Positions 45,125 through 54,159 of a DNA stretch of 64,000 nt are shown here, in pieces. The DNA is taken from contig DASUUH010000022.1 in the NCBI GenBank assembly GCA_036374175.1, forward strand, positions 21,023-85,022, in the 5' to 3' direction. A program made the translations under genes and the position numbers. This DNA is from JASLBX01 sp036374175. Its GTDB lineage: Bacteria; Actinomycetota; Actinomycetes; Jiangellales; Jiangellaceae. The notes beneath the pieces were generated by a model, which saw only the letters and a list, made by a program, of their open reading frames with translations, was not told where the DNA came from and searched no databases. Positions within the stretch are counted from its first letter, which is position 1. The number at the start of each line of letters is the position of its first letter.

Positions 45125-45925
45125 GTGACGCTGACACTGTTCGACGGACCACTGGCCACCAAAGCACCACATACTGTGAACTACCGCCTCGACGGGCCGG
45201 AACACCGGCTGCTCTTCACCGAATTCCCACGCCGCGTGCGCGCGCTATTCGGGCAAGAAACCGCTGTCGACAGCACCCGCGCGATGCTGCTTCACGAAAC
45301 CGACCACCTGCCCCAGCTGTACGTGCCTCGCGACGACGTTCGGGCTGAGCTCCTTGAACCCGCTGAGCACACCACGCAGTGCCCGTTCAAGGGCGACGCG
45401 GCGTACTGGTCGCTGCGGGTAGGCGATCGCACGGCCGAGAACGCCGTCTGGGAGTACCACCAGCCCACCGAGGAGGCGCACTGGTTGCGCGGATACCTCA
45501 GGGTGGAGTTCGACGCGATGGACGCGTGGTTCGACGAGGACGAAGAGATCGACGGACACGTCCGCGACCCGTATCACCGGGTCGACGTGCGGCGCTCGAA
45601 CCGGCACGTTCGCGTCGTCGCCGACGGTGAAGTCGTCGCTGACACCCACCGCCCGGCCCTGCTGTCGGAAACCGGGCTGCCGAACCGGTACTACGTCCCG
45701 CTCGACGACGTGCGGCGCGGCCTGCTCGAGCCAAGCGCCACGCATACCGTCTGCCCTTACAAAGGCCGGGCGTCGTACCACACGCTGGACGTCGGAGGCC
45801 GGCGCATCCCGGACGCGGCATGGTCCTACCTGGAGCCGCTGAAGAACGCGCTCAAGGTACGGGACCACCTGTGCTTCTCCGGCGACGGCGTTGAGGTCCA
45901 TGTCGACGGGCAACGAATCGAGTAG
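45125..45925 (+). CDS. Tandem DUF427 protein with two complete units
   Basis: A 266-residue protein with two DUF427 units: FPRRVRALFGQETAVDSTRAML...LPQLYVPRDDVRAELL...CPFKGDAAYWSL, and RHVRVVADGEVVADTHRPAL...LPNRYYVPLDDVRRGLL...CPYKGRASYHTL. Both keep the CP(F/Y)KG segment. Strong site AAGGAGGAAGCAAC before the GTG start. A paralogue at 33651-34379 has only one complete unit. No operon partners. Function unknown. Confidence 0.9.
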   Translation: MTLTLFDGPLATKAPHTVNYRLDGPEHRLLFTEFPRRVRALFGQETAVDSTRAMLLHETDHLPQLYVPRDDVRAELLEPAEHTTQCPFKGDAAYWSLRVGDRTAENAVWEYHQPTEEAHWLRGYLRVEFDAMDAWFDEDEEIDGHVRDPYHRVDVRRSNRHVRVVADGEVVADTHRPALLSETGLPNRYYVPLDDVRRGLLEPSATHTVCPYKGRASYHTLDVGGRRIPDAAWSYLEPLKNALKVRDHLCFSGDGVEVHVDGQRIE

Positions 45926-46038
45926 GGCGCCGACCGACTGAAAGTTTCTTTCTTGCCGGTGTAGACGGCGCCGCTGCCTATTCGTCGTCATGATGGGGAG
46001 GCACCGTGCCGCCCCCGTGTGACCCGAAGGAGGGCAAG

Positions 46039-46398
46039 ATGCGATACATGTTCTTGATCTATGGCGAAGAGCCGGCCACGCCGCCGTCCCAGGAGGAACT
46101 CGACGCCGAGATGGCCGAGTGGTGGAAATACGACAACGCGATCAAGGAGTCCGGTCTCTTCCTGGCTGGGGACGCGCTGCAGCCGTCCCAGACCGCGACG
46201 ACGGTTCGACTCAAGGGCGACGAGCGCATCGTCACGGACGGGCCATTCGCCGAGACTCGCGAGGTTCTCGGCGGCTACTACCTGATCGACGCGCCGGACC
46301 TCGACACCGCCCTGGACTGGGCCGCCAAGTGCCCCGGCGCGAAGTACGGGTCGATGGAAGTCCGGCCGGTGATGGAGTTCGACACGCCCGAGCAGTAA
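46039..46398 (+). CDS. YCII-related (DGPF) protein
   Basis: A 119-residue protein: MRYMFLIYGEEPATPPSQEE, IVTDGPFAETREVLGGYYLI and the PG(A)KYGSMEVRPV end, the DGPF/YCII fold with the DGPF signature and conserved His/Asp replaced in part. Genes of this family regularly sit before ECF42 sigma factor genes, as here (10 bases). AAGGAGGGCAAG precedes the ATG at 46039. Probably a target or partner of the sigma factor; biochemical role unknown. Confidence 0.93.
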   Translation: MRYMFLIYGEEPATPPSQEELDAEMAEWWKYDNAIKESGLFLAGDALQPSQTATTVRLKGDERIVTDGPFAETREVLGGYYLIDAPDLDTALDWAAKCPGAKYGSMEVRPVMEFDTPEQ

Positions 46399-46408
46399 GG
46401 CCACCACG

Positions 46409-47689
46409 TTGAGCGAGCGGGCAGTCGGCACCGTTGAAGCGGTCTTCCGCGAGGAGTGGGGCCGGCTGCTCGCCACGCTCGTGCGCTGGCTCGGCGATCT
46501 CGATCTGGCCGAGGAGGTCGCCGCGGACGCCGTCGCCGTCGCCGTCGAGCGGTGGCCGGTTGACGGAGTGCCGGACCGCCCGGGCGCCTGGCTGCTGACC
46601 ACTGCGCGGCGGCGCGCCGTCGACCTGCTCCGCCGCAGGCAGACCTACGCCGCCAAGCTTGCGGTGTTGAAAGTGGAGGCGTTGCGTGCGGACAGCGAGC
46701 ACCGCTCCGCCGATGGCGCCACGTCAATCGACGATGACCGGCTTCGGTTGTTCTTCACGTGCTGCCACCCCGCCTTGCCCATGGACGGGCGGGTGGCGTT
46801 GACGCTGCGTTATCTGGGCGGGCTGTCGACGTCCGAAGTCGCCAGGGCATTTCTGGTGCCCGAGAAGACAATGGCCCAGCGGCTCACCCGGGCCAAGCGG
46901 AAGATCAAGGACGCGGGCATCCCCTACCGCGTACCGAGAGCAGATGAGCTTCCCGCCCGGTTACCCGCGGTGCTCAGCGTCATCTATCTCATCTTCACCG
47001 AGGCGTACGCGGCCAGCGGGGGCCCGGCGCTGGTCCGTCCCGACCTGGCCGACGAGGCGCTCCGCCTGGCCCGCATCCTGTTCGAGCTGCTGCCGGCCGA
47101 GCGTGAGGTCGCGGGTTTGCTCGCTCTGCTGCTGCTCGTCGACGCTCGCCGGGACGCCCGGGTTAGCGACACTGGCCTCGTGCTGCTCGCCGACCAGGAC
47201 CGGACTCGTTGGGACCACACCAAGATCGACGAAGGCATCGGGCTACTCGACCGAACTCTGCCCGGTGGACCGCCGGGACCCTACGCGCTGCAGGCTGCCA
47301 TCGCCGCAGTGCATGACGAAGCCCCGTCGTTCGAGGCGACCGACTGGCGTCAGATCGTCGCACTGTACGAGGTGTTACGAAGTGTGGCGCCATCACCCGT
47401 GGTGGACCTGAACCGGGCCGCCGCGTTGGGCATGGCCCATGGACCTGCGGTTGGGCTGAAATACCTAGGCGAGCTCACCGAGATGCCAGAACTTCAGCGA
47501 TATCACCTGCTGCCCGCGGCCCGAGCCCGGTTCCTGGAAGATCTGGGACGGCTGGACGAAGCAACGCAGGCGTACCGCTTGGCGCTCGACCTCGTCCGCA
47601 ATGACGTCGAGCGCGTCTACCTCCAGCGTCGACTGGACGCCATCACGCCGGTCGTCGATGTCAAGCCCCGGGGCGGCACTGCGGGCTGA
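46409..47689 (+). CDS. ECF42-type RNA polymerase sigma factor with C-terminal TPR-like extension
   Basis: A 426-residue sigma factor. Residues 1-80 are region 2 (AVFREEWGRLLATLVRWLGD, GAWLLTTARRRAVDLLRRR), residues 105-175 region 4 (HPALPMDGRVALTLRYLGGLSTSEVARAFLVPEKTMAQRLTRAKRKI), and the remaining 250 residues are the long helical extension seen in ECF42 (DUF6596) members (IFTEAYAASGG, LNRAAALGMAHGP, FLEDLGRLDEATQAYRLAL). ECF42 proteins have no anti-sigma factor; the C-terminal extension controls activity. Start is TTG at 46409. Paired with the YCII gene upstream. Confidence 0.92.
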   Translation: MSERAVGTVEAVFREEWGRLLATLVRWLGDLDLAEEVAADAVAVAVERWPVDGVPDRPGAWLLTTARRRAVDLLRRRQTYAAKLAVLKVEALRADSEHRSADGATSIDDDRLRLFFTCCHPALPMDGRVALTLRYLGGLSTSEVARAFLVPEKTMAQRLTRAKRKIKDAGIPYRVPRADELPARLPAVLSVIYLIFTEAYAASGGPALVRPDLADEALRLARILFELLPAEREVAGLLALLLLVDARRDARVSDTGLVLLADQDRTRWDHTKIDEGIGLLDRTLPGGPPGPYALQAAIAAVHDEAPSFEATDWRQIVALYEVLRSVAPSPVVDLNRAAALGMAHGPAVGLKYLGELTEMPELQRYHLLPAARARFLEDLGRLDEATQAYRLALDLVRNDVERVYLQRRLDAITPVVDVKPRGGTAG

Positions 47690-47695
47690 TGCCAG

Positions 47696-49162
47696 CTAGT
47701 TGAAGAGACGTCGTTCGGCGACGGCCCAGACTGTTTCATCGTCGCCAGGCTCGTACCGGGCAATCTGCTGGGTCTTGGCGACGAGTGCGCGCAGCGTGTC
47801 GAGGTCGCCGTCCACTGCGCCGAGCGCGCGGCCCTGCACCAACACGTTGCCCAACGCCGTCGCCTCGACGGGACCCGCGAGAACGGGCAGGCCGCAGGCA
47901 TCAGCCGTCAACTGGCACAGCAGAGCGTTCTGAGCGCCGCCACCGACGAGATGGATGACGTCCACCTCGCGACCCGCGAGCTCGGCCGCCTGGCGAACCG
48001 TCCGGCGGTAAGCAATGGCCAGGCTGTCGATGATGCAGCGAACAATCTCCTCCTGGCTCTCCGGAACCGGCTGACCAGTGCGAGCACACGCCTCGGCAAT
48101 GCGGGCAGGCATGTCGCCCGGCGGCAGGAACACCGCGTCGTCGGGGTCGATGACCCGGACGAGCGGCGGCACCGCAGCCGCAGCTTCGAGGAGCGCCTGC
48201 AGATCGACGGACTGTCCGGCCAGCTCCCACGTACGGACGCACTCTTGGAGCAGCCACAGGCCCATCACGTTGCGGAGGTAGCGGATGCGTCCGTCCACCC
48301 CTGCCTCGTTAGTGAAGTTGGCCAACCGGCTCGCCTCCGTGAGCACCGGCTGGTCGAGCTCGAGGCCCACCAACGACCAGGTTCCGCACGAGATGTACGC
48401 GAACCGCTCGCCGCGCGCTGGAACGGCCACCACCGCCGATGCGGTGTCGTGCGAGCCGATGGCCGTGATCACCGTCTGCTCCGGCAACCCGGTGTGTTCA
48501 CGCACGCCCGCCACCAGACCTCCGACAGCGGCGCCCGGCTCACGCAGCTCCGGGAAGATCCGGCGCGGCAGGCGCAGCCGCTCGATCAGGTCCCCCGCCC
48601 AGGTTCGTGCCCGCACGTCGAAGAGCTGGGTGGTGGACGCGTTGGTCACCTCGGCACCGCTTTCGCCGGTCAGCCAGTACGCGATCAGGTCGGGAATCAT
48701 CAGCAGGGTCTCGGCGTGGTCGAGCCGGCCTGCCTCGGACTCCGCAACCAGCTGGTAGATCGTGTTGAACGGCAGTCGCTGCAGGCCCGTCGTCTGGTAG
48801 AGCTCGTCGGCCGCAACATCAGCGAGGACCTTCTCCATGATTCCGCCGGTACGGCCGTCGCGGTAATGGACCGGATTGCCCAGCAGAGCACCACGCTCGT
48901 CCAGCAACCCGTAGTCGACGGCCCACGAGTCGATCCCGACGCTGGCCAGACCGGGCGCCAGCCGTCCTGCCTCGCGCAACCCGTCCAGCACACCGCGGTA
49001 CAGGCGAAGGATGTCCCAGTGCAACGTGCCCAGGACATCTACCGGGATGTTGGGGAACCGGTGCGCCTCCACCAGCTCGAGCGCGTCCGGCCCGACCCGA
49101 CCCACCATGACCCGGCCGCTCGACGCCCCGAGGTCGACAGCGGCTACTTCAACCGAGCTCAC
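47696..49162 (-). CDS. rhaB: L-rhamnulokinase
   Basis: A 488-residue FGGY-family kinase that phosphorylates L-rhamnulose to L-rhamnulose 1-phosphate. It has VEVAAVDLGASSGRVMVGRV at the start, WAVDYGLLDERG, TTGLQRLPFNTIYQL (typical of RhaB), and the C-terminal ATP motif VIHLVGGGAQNALLCQLTADA. Last gene of the rhamnose operon. Start GTG 49162 overlaps the stop of the small HTH gene as GTGA and is preceded by GAGGGCTG. Confidence 0.96.
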   Translation of the reverse strand: MSSVEVAAVDLGASSGRVMVGRVGPDALELVEAHRFPNIPVDVLGTLHWDILRLYRGVLDGLREAGRLAPGLASVGIDSWAVDYGLLDERGALLGNPVHYRDGRTGGIMEKVLADVAADELYQTTGLQRLPFNTIYQLVAESEAGRLDHAETLLMIPDLIAYWLTGESGAEVTNASTTQLFDVRARTWAGDLIERLRLPRRIFPELREPGAAVGGLVAGVREHTGLPEQTVITAIGSHDTASAVVAVPARGERFAYISCGTWSLVGLELDQPVLTEASRLANFTNEAGVDGRIRYLRNVMGLWLLQECVRTWELAGQSVDLQALLEAAAAVPPLVRVIDPDDAVFLPPGDMPARIAEACARTGQPVPESQEEIVRCIIDSLAIAYRRTVRQAAELAGREVDVIHLVGGGAQNALLCQLTADACGLPVLAGPVEATALGNVLVQGRALGAVDGDLDTLRALVAKTQQIARYEPGDDETVWAVAERRLFN

Positions 49163-49383
49163 ACCAGCCCTCGACGGGCCGCCCACACGACCGCCTGGAT
49201 CGAGGATCGGCAGCCCAGCCGGTCGCAGATCATCCGCAATCGCCGGCGAATGCTGCGTTCAGAGAGGTGGAGCCGGCGCCCGATGGTGCTGAGCGGCAGC
49301 CCTTCGGCAAGCAGGGTCAACACTTCGATGTCGTCCCTCGTTAGCGACGGGCGTTCGGCCACTGGGGTGGGTGTCAGCCCCAT
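49159..49383 (-). CDS. Stand-alone LuxR/GerE-type HTH protein in the rhamnose operon
   Basis: A 74-residue protein that is little more than a GerE HTH: SLTRDDIEVLTLLAEGLPLSTIGRRLHLSERSIRRRLRMICDRLGCRSSIQAVVWAARRGLV. No sensor domain is present. ATG 49383 follows GAGAGGAGCGTGATC, and the stop is coupled to rhaB. Its place between rhaEW and rhaB inside a sugar operon is unusual; local regulation of the rhamnose locus or of an unlinked target is possible. HTH identity is clear; function is inferred only from position. Confidence 0.85.
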   Translation of the reverse strand: MGLTPTPVAERPSLTRDDIEVLTLLAEGLPLSTIGRRLHLSERSIRRRLRMICDRLGCRSSIQAVVWAARRGLV

Positions 49384-49411
49384 GATCACGCTCCTCTCGT
49401 CGTGGTGCGTG

Positions 49412-51445
49412 CTAACGCAGGAACGCAGCGGCGACTCCTGCGTCAACGGGAATGTGTAGGCCGGTGGTCTGGCTGAGGTCGCCACCGGTCAAGGCGAACA
49501 CCGCCGCCGCTACGTGCTCGGGTAGAACTTCACGCTTGAGCAGGGTGCGCTTGGCGTAGAACTCGCCGAGCTTGTCTTCCTCTACTCCGTAGACGGCAGC
49601 GCGCTGGGCGCCCCAGCCACCGGCGAAGATGCCGGAGCCGCGGACGACACCGTCGGGGTTGATGCCGTTGACCCGGATGCCGTACTCACCCAACTCGGCG
49701 GCGAGCAGCCGGACCTGGTGAGCCTGGTCGGCCTTGGTGGCCCCGTACGCGATGTTGTTGGGGCCGGCGAACACACCGTTCTTGCTCACGATGTAGACGA
49801 TGTCGCCACCGAGGCCCTGTTCGATCATCACGCCGGCCGCCTCACGTGACACCAGGAACGAACCCCTGGCCATCACGTCGTGCTGCACGTCCCAGTCGGC
49901 AAGCGTCGTCTCCAGCAACGGCTTGGAGATCGAGAGCCCGGCGTTGTTGACCACTAGGTCCACGCCGCCGAAGGCCAGCGCAGCCGCCCGGAAGGCCGTT
50001 GCGACCTGCTCCTCGTCCGTGACGTCCACGGTGACCGGGACGGCGACGTCCGCACTACCGATACCGCTCGCCACCGACGATGCCGCCGCGCCGTCCCGGT
50101 CGGCCACCACAACACAGGCGCCCTCGGCGGCCAGGCGCTCGGCAGTCGCCTTGCCGATGCCCGACCCGCCCCCGGTCACCAGGGCGACCCGGGTGGCCAG
50201 TGGCTTGGGCGCAGGCATGCGGGCTAGCTTGGCCTCTTCCAGTGCCCAGTACTCGATGCGGAATTTCTCGCTCTCGTCGATCGGCTGGTACGTGGAGATC
50301 GCCTCGGCGCCCCGCATCACGTTGATAGCGTTGACGTAGAACTCCCCCGCCACCCGCGCGGTCTGTTTGTCCTTGCCGAAGCTGAACATGCCGACGCCCG
50401 GCACCAGGACGATCGCCGGGTCAGCGCCTCGCATGGGCGGCGAGTCAGGCTCCGCGTGCCGTCGGTAGTACGCCGCGTAATCCTCGCGGTACCCAGCGTG
50501 CAGTTCCCGCAGCCGGGCCACGACGTCCTCTAGCGGTGCCGTCCAGGGCAGGTCCACGACGAGCGGACGCACCTTGGTGCGCAGGAAATGATCGGGGCAC
50601 GACGTGCCCAGCGCAGCAAGCGGTGCCAGCTTCTCCCGCGAGACGAAGTCCAGCACGACGTCGCTGTCGGTGTAGTGACCGACCTGCGGCTTGTCCGTCG
50701 AGGCCAGTCCGCGGATCACCGGAGCCAGCGCCGCTGCTCGGGCCCGCCGCTCGGTCTCAGGCAGCGGCTCGAAACCCGGCACCACAGCGCCGAACGGATC
50801 GGGACGGCCGCGCTCGGCGATGAATCGCTCCGTCGTCCGGATGATCTCCAGCGACCGCGCCTCGCACTCCTCGCTCGTCGCACCCCACGCCGTGATGCCG
50901 TGTCCGCCGAGGATCACGCCGATCGCCTGCGGGTTAGCCACCTTGATCGCAGCGATATCCAGGCCCAACTGGAAACCCGGCCGGCGCCATGGCACCCACA
51001 CCACCCGCTCACCGAAACACTCCTTGGTCAGCGCTTCACCATCGGCGGCCGTCGCCAACGCGATACCCGAGTCCGGGTGCAGGTGGTCGACGTGTGCGGC
51101 GTCCACCAGGCCGTGCATAGCGGTGTCGATCGACGGCGCAGCTCCGCCTCGCCCGTGGAGGCAGTAGTCGAACGCGGCCACCATCTCGTCCTCCCGGTCC
51201 ACTCCCGGGTAGACGTCCACCAGCGCGCGCAGGCGGTCCAGCCGCAGCACCGCCAGGCCCTTTTCGGTCAGCGTGCCGAGATCGCCACCGGAGCCCTTGA
51301 CCCACAGCAGTTCGATTTCGCCGCCGGTCACCGGGTCGGTGTCCCCGCCCTTTACGGACGTGTTGCCGCCGGCGTAGTTGGTGTTGCGCGGGTCCGAACC
51401 CAACCGGTTCGACCGTTCGATCAGCTGCGATACCTCAGTCTTCAT
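49412..51445 (-). CDS. rhaD: Bifunctional rhamnulose-1-phosphate aldolase / lactaldehyde dehydrogenase (RhaEW/RhaD fusion)
   Basis: A 677-residue fusion. Residues 1-400 form a class II aldolase (NYAGGNTSVKGG, HLHPDSGIALATAADGEAL with zinc His, GHGITAWG) that splits rhamnulose 1-phosphate to DHAP and L-lactaldehyde. Residues 425-677 form a short-chain dehydrogenase (ALVTGGGSGIGKATAERLA, NNAGLS, YGATKADQ with Tyr/Lys) that turns lactaldehyde to L-lactate. The gene overlaps rhaM by 11 bases. The lactate product fits the lutABC operon across the divergent promoter. Confidence 0.96.
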   Translation of the reverse strand: MKTEVSQLIERSNRLGSDPRNTNYAGGNTSVKGGDTDPVTGGEIELLWVKGSGGDLGTLTEKGLAVLRLDRLRALVDVYPGVDREDEMVAAFDYCLHGRGGAAPSIDTAMHGLVDAAHVDHLHPDSGIALATAADGEALTKECFGERVVWVPWRRPGFQLGLDIAAIKVANPQAIGVILGGHGITAWGATSEECEARSLEIIRTTERFIAERGRPDPFGAVVPGFEPLPETERRARAAALAPVIRGLASTDKPQVGHYTDSDVVLDFVSREKLAPLAALGTSCPDHFLRTKVRPLVVDLPWTAPLEDVVARLRELHAGYREDYAAYYRRHAEPDSPPMRGADPAIVLVPGVGMFSFGKDKQTARVAGEFYVNAINVMRGAEAISTYQPIDESEKFRIEYWALEEAKLARMPAPKPLATRVALVTGGGSGIGKATAERLAAEGACVVVADRDGAAASSVASGIGSADVAVPVTVDVTDEEQVATAFRAAALAFGGVDLVVNNAGLSISKPLLETTLADWDVQHDVMARGSFLVSREAAGVMIEQGLGGDIVYIVSKNGVFAGPNNIAYGATKADQAHQVRLLAAELGEYGIRVNGINPDGVVRGSGIFAGGWGAQRAAVYGVEEDKLGEFYAKRTLLKREVLPEHVAAAVFALTGGDLSQTTGLHIPVDAGVAAAFLR

Positions 51446-51794
51446 CTCTCACCACGTCTTCCCCGGCCACCCGAAGCTGATCTTCGAGGTTGAACACCTC
51501 ATCGAGGAACCGCCAGTTCTGGTCCGGTTCGCCGCCCGACACGAAGAACTCCGACATCTCTCGCTGCCACCGCTGATTGGCCTCCGTTGCCGCCACGGCG
51601 CGCTGCGCCGCGTCCAGGTCGTCGGCATCCACGTACCCCACGAGCAGGCCGTCGTCGCCCAGGAACAGCGAGTAGTTCCGCCATCCTGCGTCACGCAATG
51701 CCCGCAGCAACTCCGGCCACACGGCGGCGTGGCGCCGGCGATACTCGGCGAGCCGGTCCGGCCGGACCCGTCCCACGAGGCAGTGCCGTGCCAT
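51435..51794 (-). CDS. rhaM: L-rhamnose mutarotase
   Basis: A 119-residue RhaM-family protein that interconverts alpha- and beta-L-rhamnose: RHCLVGRVRPDRLAEYRRRHAAVWPELL carries the catalytic His, and SLFLGDDGLLVGYVDADDLD and RWQREMSEFF are typical. Start ATG 51794 lies 5 bases after the rhaI stop; a G-rich stretch (GGTTGGGGGG) lies upstream. Overlaps rhaEW by 11 bases. Confidence 0.95.
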   Translation of the reverse strand: MARHCLVGRVRPDRLAEYRRRHAAVWPELLRALRDAGWRNYSLFLGDDGLLVGYVDADDLDAAQRAVAATEANQRWQREMSEFFVSGGEPDQNWRFLDEVFNLEDQLRVAGEDVVRDED

Positions 51795-51798
51795 CGCG

Positions 51799-52965
51799 TC
51801 AAGCCCCCCAACCCGCCTGCTGCCCACCGACCCGCTCGGCCACGATCCGCTCGGCGTAACCTGACGCGCGGTATGCGGCCAGCGGATCCGGCTCCAGGCC
51901 TTGCTCTCCTCGAGCGTCGGCCAGCAGCGGCCGGACGTCGGTGTTGTACGCGTCCATCAGCACCGCGTTCGCACCCAGGACGTCACCGTCGGCTTGCGCC
52001 TTGGCCAGTGCGGCGACGTCCACCAGCAGCGCCTTTGCGGTTGCCTCCTGCACGTTGAGCACCGAACGGATTATCGCGGGGATCTTCGGTTCGATGTTGT
52101 GGCACTGGTCGAGCATGTAGGCGATGCCGGCCGCCGGATCCAGAGCGCCGGCCTGCACGATCTCGTGCATGATCCGGAACAGCTGGAACGGGTCGGCGGC
52201 GCCGACCATCAGGTCGTCGTCGGCGTAGAAGCGGGAGTTGAAATCGAACCCCCCGAGCTTCCCATCTCGCAGCAGGAACGCGACGATGAACTCGATGTTG
52301 GTACCCGGAGCATGGTGGCCGGTGTCGATGACGACCTGCGCCTTATCGCCGAGTTGGACGCAATGCGCGTACGCGGTGCCCCAGTCCGGCACGTCCATCG
52401 CGTAGAACGCCGGCTCGAACAACTTGTACTCCAGCAGGATCCGCTGGTTGTCACCGAGCCGCTCGTACACCGCGGTGAGCGCCTCGGCGAGCCGGTCCTG
52501 CCGGTCACGGATGCTGTCCTGACCCGGATAGTTCAACCCGTCGGCGAACCACAGTTTGATGTCTCGCGAACCCGTCGCATCGGCTATGTCAACGCACTCG
52601 AGCAGGTGATCCAGCGCCTTGCGCCGAACGGCGGGGTCCGGGTTGCACACGCTGCCGAGCATGTAGTCGTCGTCCTGGAAGACGTTTGCGTTGATCGCGC
52701 CGATGCGGACGCCCGCATCCTGGGCGTGCGTGGCCAGGTCCGCGTAGTCGTCGACCCGGTCCCACGGGATGTGCAGCGCGACAGTCGGAGCCGCCCCAGT
52801 CAAGCGGTGTACGACCGCCGCATCGTCGATCTTCTCGTGCGGCGTTCGAGGCACGCCCTGCTGAGGGAACACCTTGAAGCGGGTTCCAGAGTTGGCGTAC
52901 GCCCACGAGGCGGTCTCGACCTGCAAGTGTTGCAACGCCACCTGGACGGCTTTCGTGTCACGCAT
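51799..52965 (-). CDS. rhaI: L-rhamnose isomerase (Pseudomonas/Actinobacteria type)
   Basis: A 388-residue TIM-barrel isomerase converting L-rhamnose to L-rhamnulose: ETASWAYANSGTRFKVFPQQGVPRT, ALHIPWDRVDD, INANVFQDDDYMLGSVCNPD, IKLWFADGLNYPGQDS, VIDTGHHAPGTNIEFIVAF and FDFNSRFYADDDLMVGAADPFQL, which include the metal-binding Glu, Asp and His. Belongs to the RhaI rather than the E. coli RhaA group. Follows the importer binding protein with an 83-base gap. Confidence 0.96.
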   Translation of the reverse strand: MRDTKAVQVALQHLQVETASWAYANSGTRFKVFPQQGVPRTPHEKIDDAAVVHRLTGAAPTVALHIPWDRVDDYADLATHAQDAGVRIGAINANVFQDDDYMLGSVCNPDPAVRRKALDHLLECVDIADATGSRDIKLWFADGLNYPGQDSIRDRQDRLAEALTAVYERLGDNQRILLEYKLFEPAFYAMDVPDWGTAYAHCVQLGDKAQVVIDTGHHAPGTNIEFIVAFLLRDGKLGGFDFNSRFYADDDLMVGAADPFQLFRIMHEIVQAGALDPAAGIAYMLDQCHNIEPKIPAIIRSVLNVQEATAKALLVDVAALAKAQADGDVLGANAVLMDAYNTDVRPLLADARGEQGLEPDPLAAYRASGYAERIVAERVGGQQAGWGA

Positions 52966-53048
52966 GGGATGTCCTGTCCGGTCTTCGTAGTTTGGTTACC
53001 GGCCCGCCGGCGCGGCGCAGGGTCAAACGCCAGCGGGCCGGAAGACGA

Positions 53049-54155
53049 CTAGAAGTCGAAGTCGTCGATGTTGTTGCTGTCGAACACGGTCGGCGGTCCG
53101 AGCAGCACCACGCTGCCTTCACCGATCTCGTACTCGCCCAGGTCGCCGGCGCTGAACGTCTCGCCCGGCGCCCCGGTGATCTGGCCGGCCGCCAGCGCAG
53201 CACCGGTCCAGGCGGCCAGGTAACCCAACTCCTCCGGGTTCCACAACGCGAACTGCTCGACCGTCCCGTTGTGGACGAACTCGCGCATTTGGTTCGGCGT
53301 CCCGAGACCGGTGACGTGCACCTGACCCTTGTAGTCCGAGCCGTCGATGTACCGTGCCGCGGCCGCGATGCCGACAGTGGTCGGCGCGATGATCGCCTTC
53401 AGGTCGGGGTGCGACTGGAGCAGACCCTGGGTCTCCTGGAACGACTTCTGGTCGTCGTCGTCCCCGTAGACCGTGGCAACGAGCTCGATGCCCTCGTACT
53501 CCGGCTTCTGGAGCTCCTCTTCCATGAGCGCGATCCAGGCGTTCTGGTTGGTCGCGTTCGCGGTGGCGGACAGGATCGCGATCTCACCCTCACCGCCGAT
53601 CAGGTCGGCGACCATCTCGATCTGAACCTGGGCGATCCCCTCCGGCGATGCCTGGTTGACGAAGACGTCGCGGCAGCTCGCGTCGGTGTCCGAGTCGTAC
53701 GTAACGATCTTCGCGCCACCGTCCCGGGCCTCCTCTAGCGCGGGGCAGATGGCGTTCGGGTCGTTGGCCGACGTAACGATGACGTCCACGCCCTGCTGGG
53801 TCAGCGTGTTGATGTAGCTCACCTGCGAGGACGCGGTGGCGTCGGACGGACCGACCTGGTTGAACTCACCGGCGAACTCGCCGACGGCGGCGTCACCGCC
53901 GGCTGCGGCTATGTCGAAGTACGGGTTGTTGATCTGCTTGGGAAGGAAGGTGACCGAGAGACCTTCGGGAACCTCCGCTCCTGGGTCGGCGGCGTCACCC
54001 GTCGGTTCTTCGGTTGTCTCGCCGTCCACCTGGGCGTCGTCGTCGCCGTCATCGTCCCGTGTCGTGCCGCCGCAGGCCGACAAGACGAGCAGAGCAGCCG
54101 AAACGGCGGCGACCGCTCCTGTTCTCATCGCGCGAGACGTCGGAAGAGTTCTCAT
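53049..54155 (-). CDS. rhaS: Rhamnose ABC transporter substrate-binding lipoprotein
   Basis: A 368-residue lipoprotein: signal peptide with lipobox LSAC (Cys about 28), then a very acidic linker (DDDGDDDAQVDGE) and a periplasmic-binding-protein-like type I domain (SVTFLPKQINNPYFDIAAAG, QVSYINTLTQQGVDVIVTSANDPNAI, HVTGLGTPNQMREFVHNGTV). The RhaS assignment rests on the neighbouring rhamnose enzymes; the fold class (CUT2 family) fits. Coupled closely to the permease upstream (4 bases apart). Confidence 0.93.
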   Translation of the reverse strand: MRTLPTSRAMRTGAVAAVSAALLVLSACGGTTRDDDGDDDAQVDGETTEEPTGDAADPGAEVPEGLSVTFLPKQINNPYFDIAAAGGDAAVGEFAGEFNQVGPSDATASSQVSYINTLTQQGVDVIVTSANDPNAICPALEEARDGGAKIVTYDSDTDASCRDVFVNQASPEGIAQVQIEMVADLIGGEGEIAILSATANATNQNAWIALMEEELQKPEYEGIELVATVYGDDDDQKSFQETQGLLQSHPDLKAIIAPTTVGIAAAARYIDGSDYKGQVHVTGLGTPNQMREFVHNGTVEQFALWNPEELGYLAAWTGAALAAGQITGAPGETFSAGDLGEYEIGEGSVVLLGPPTVFDSNNIDDFDF

Positions 54156-54159
54156 GGTG

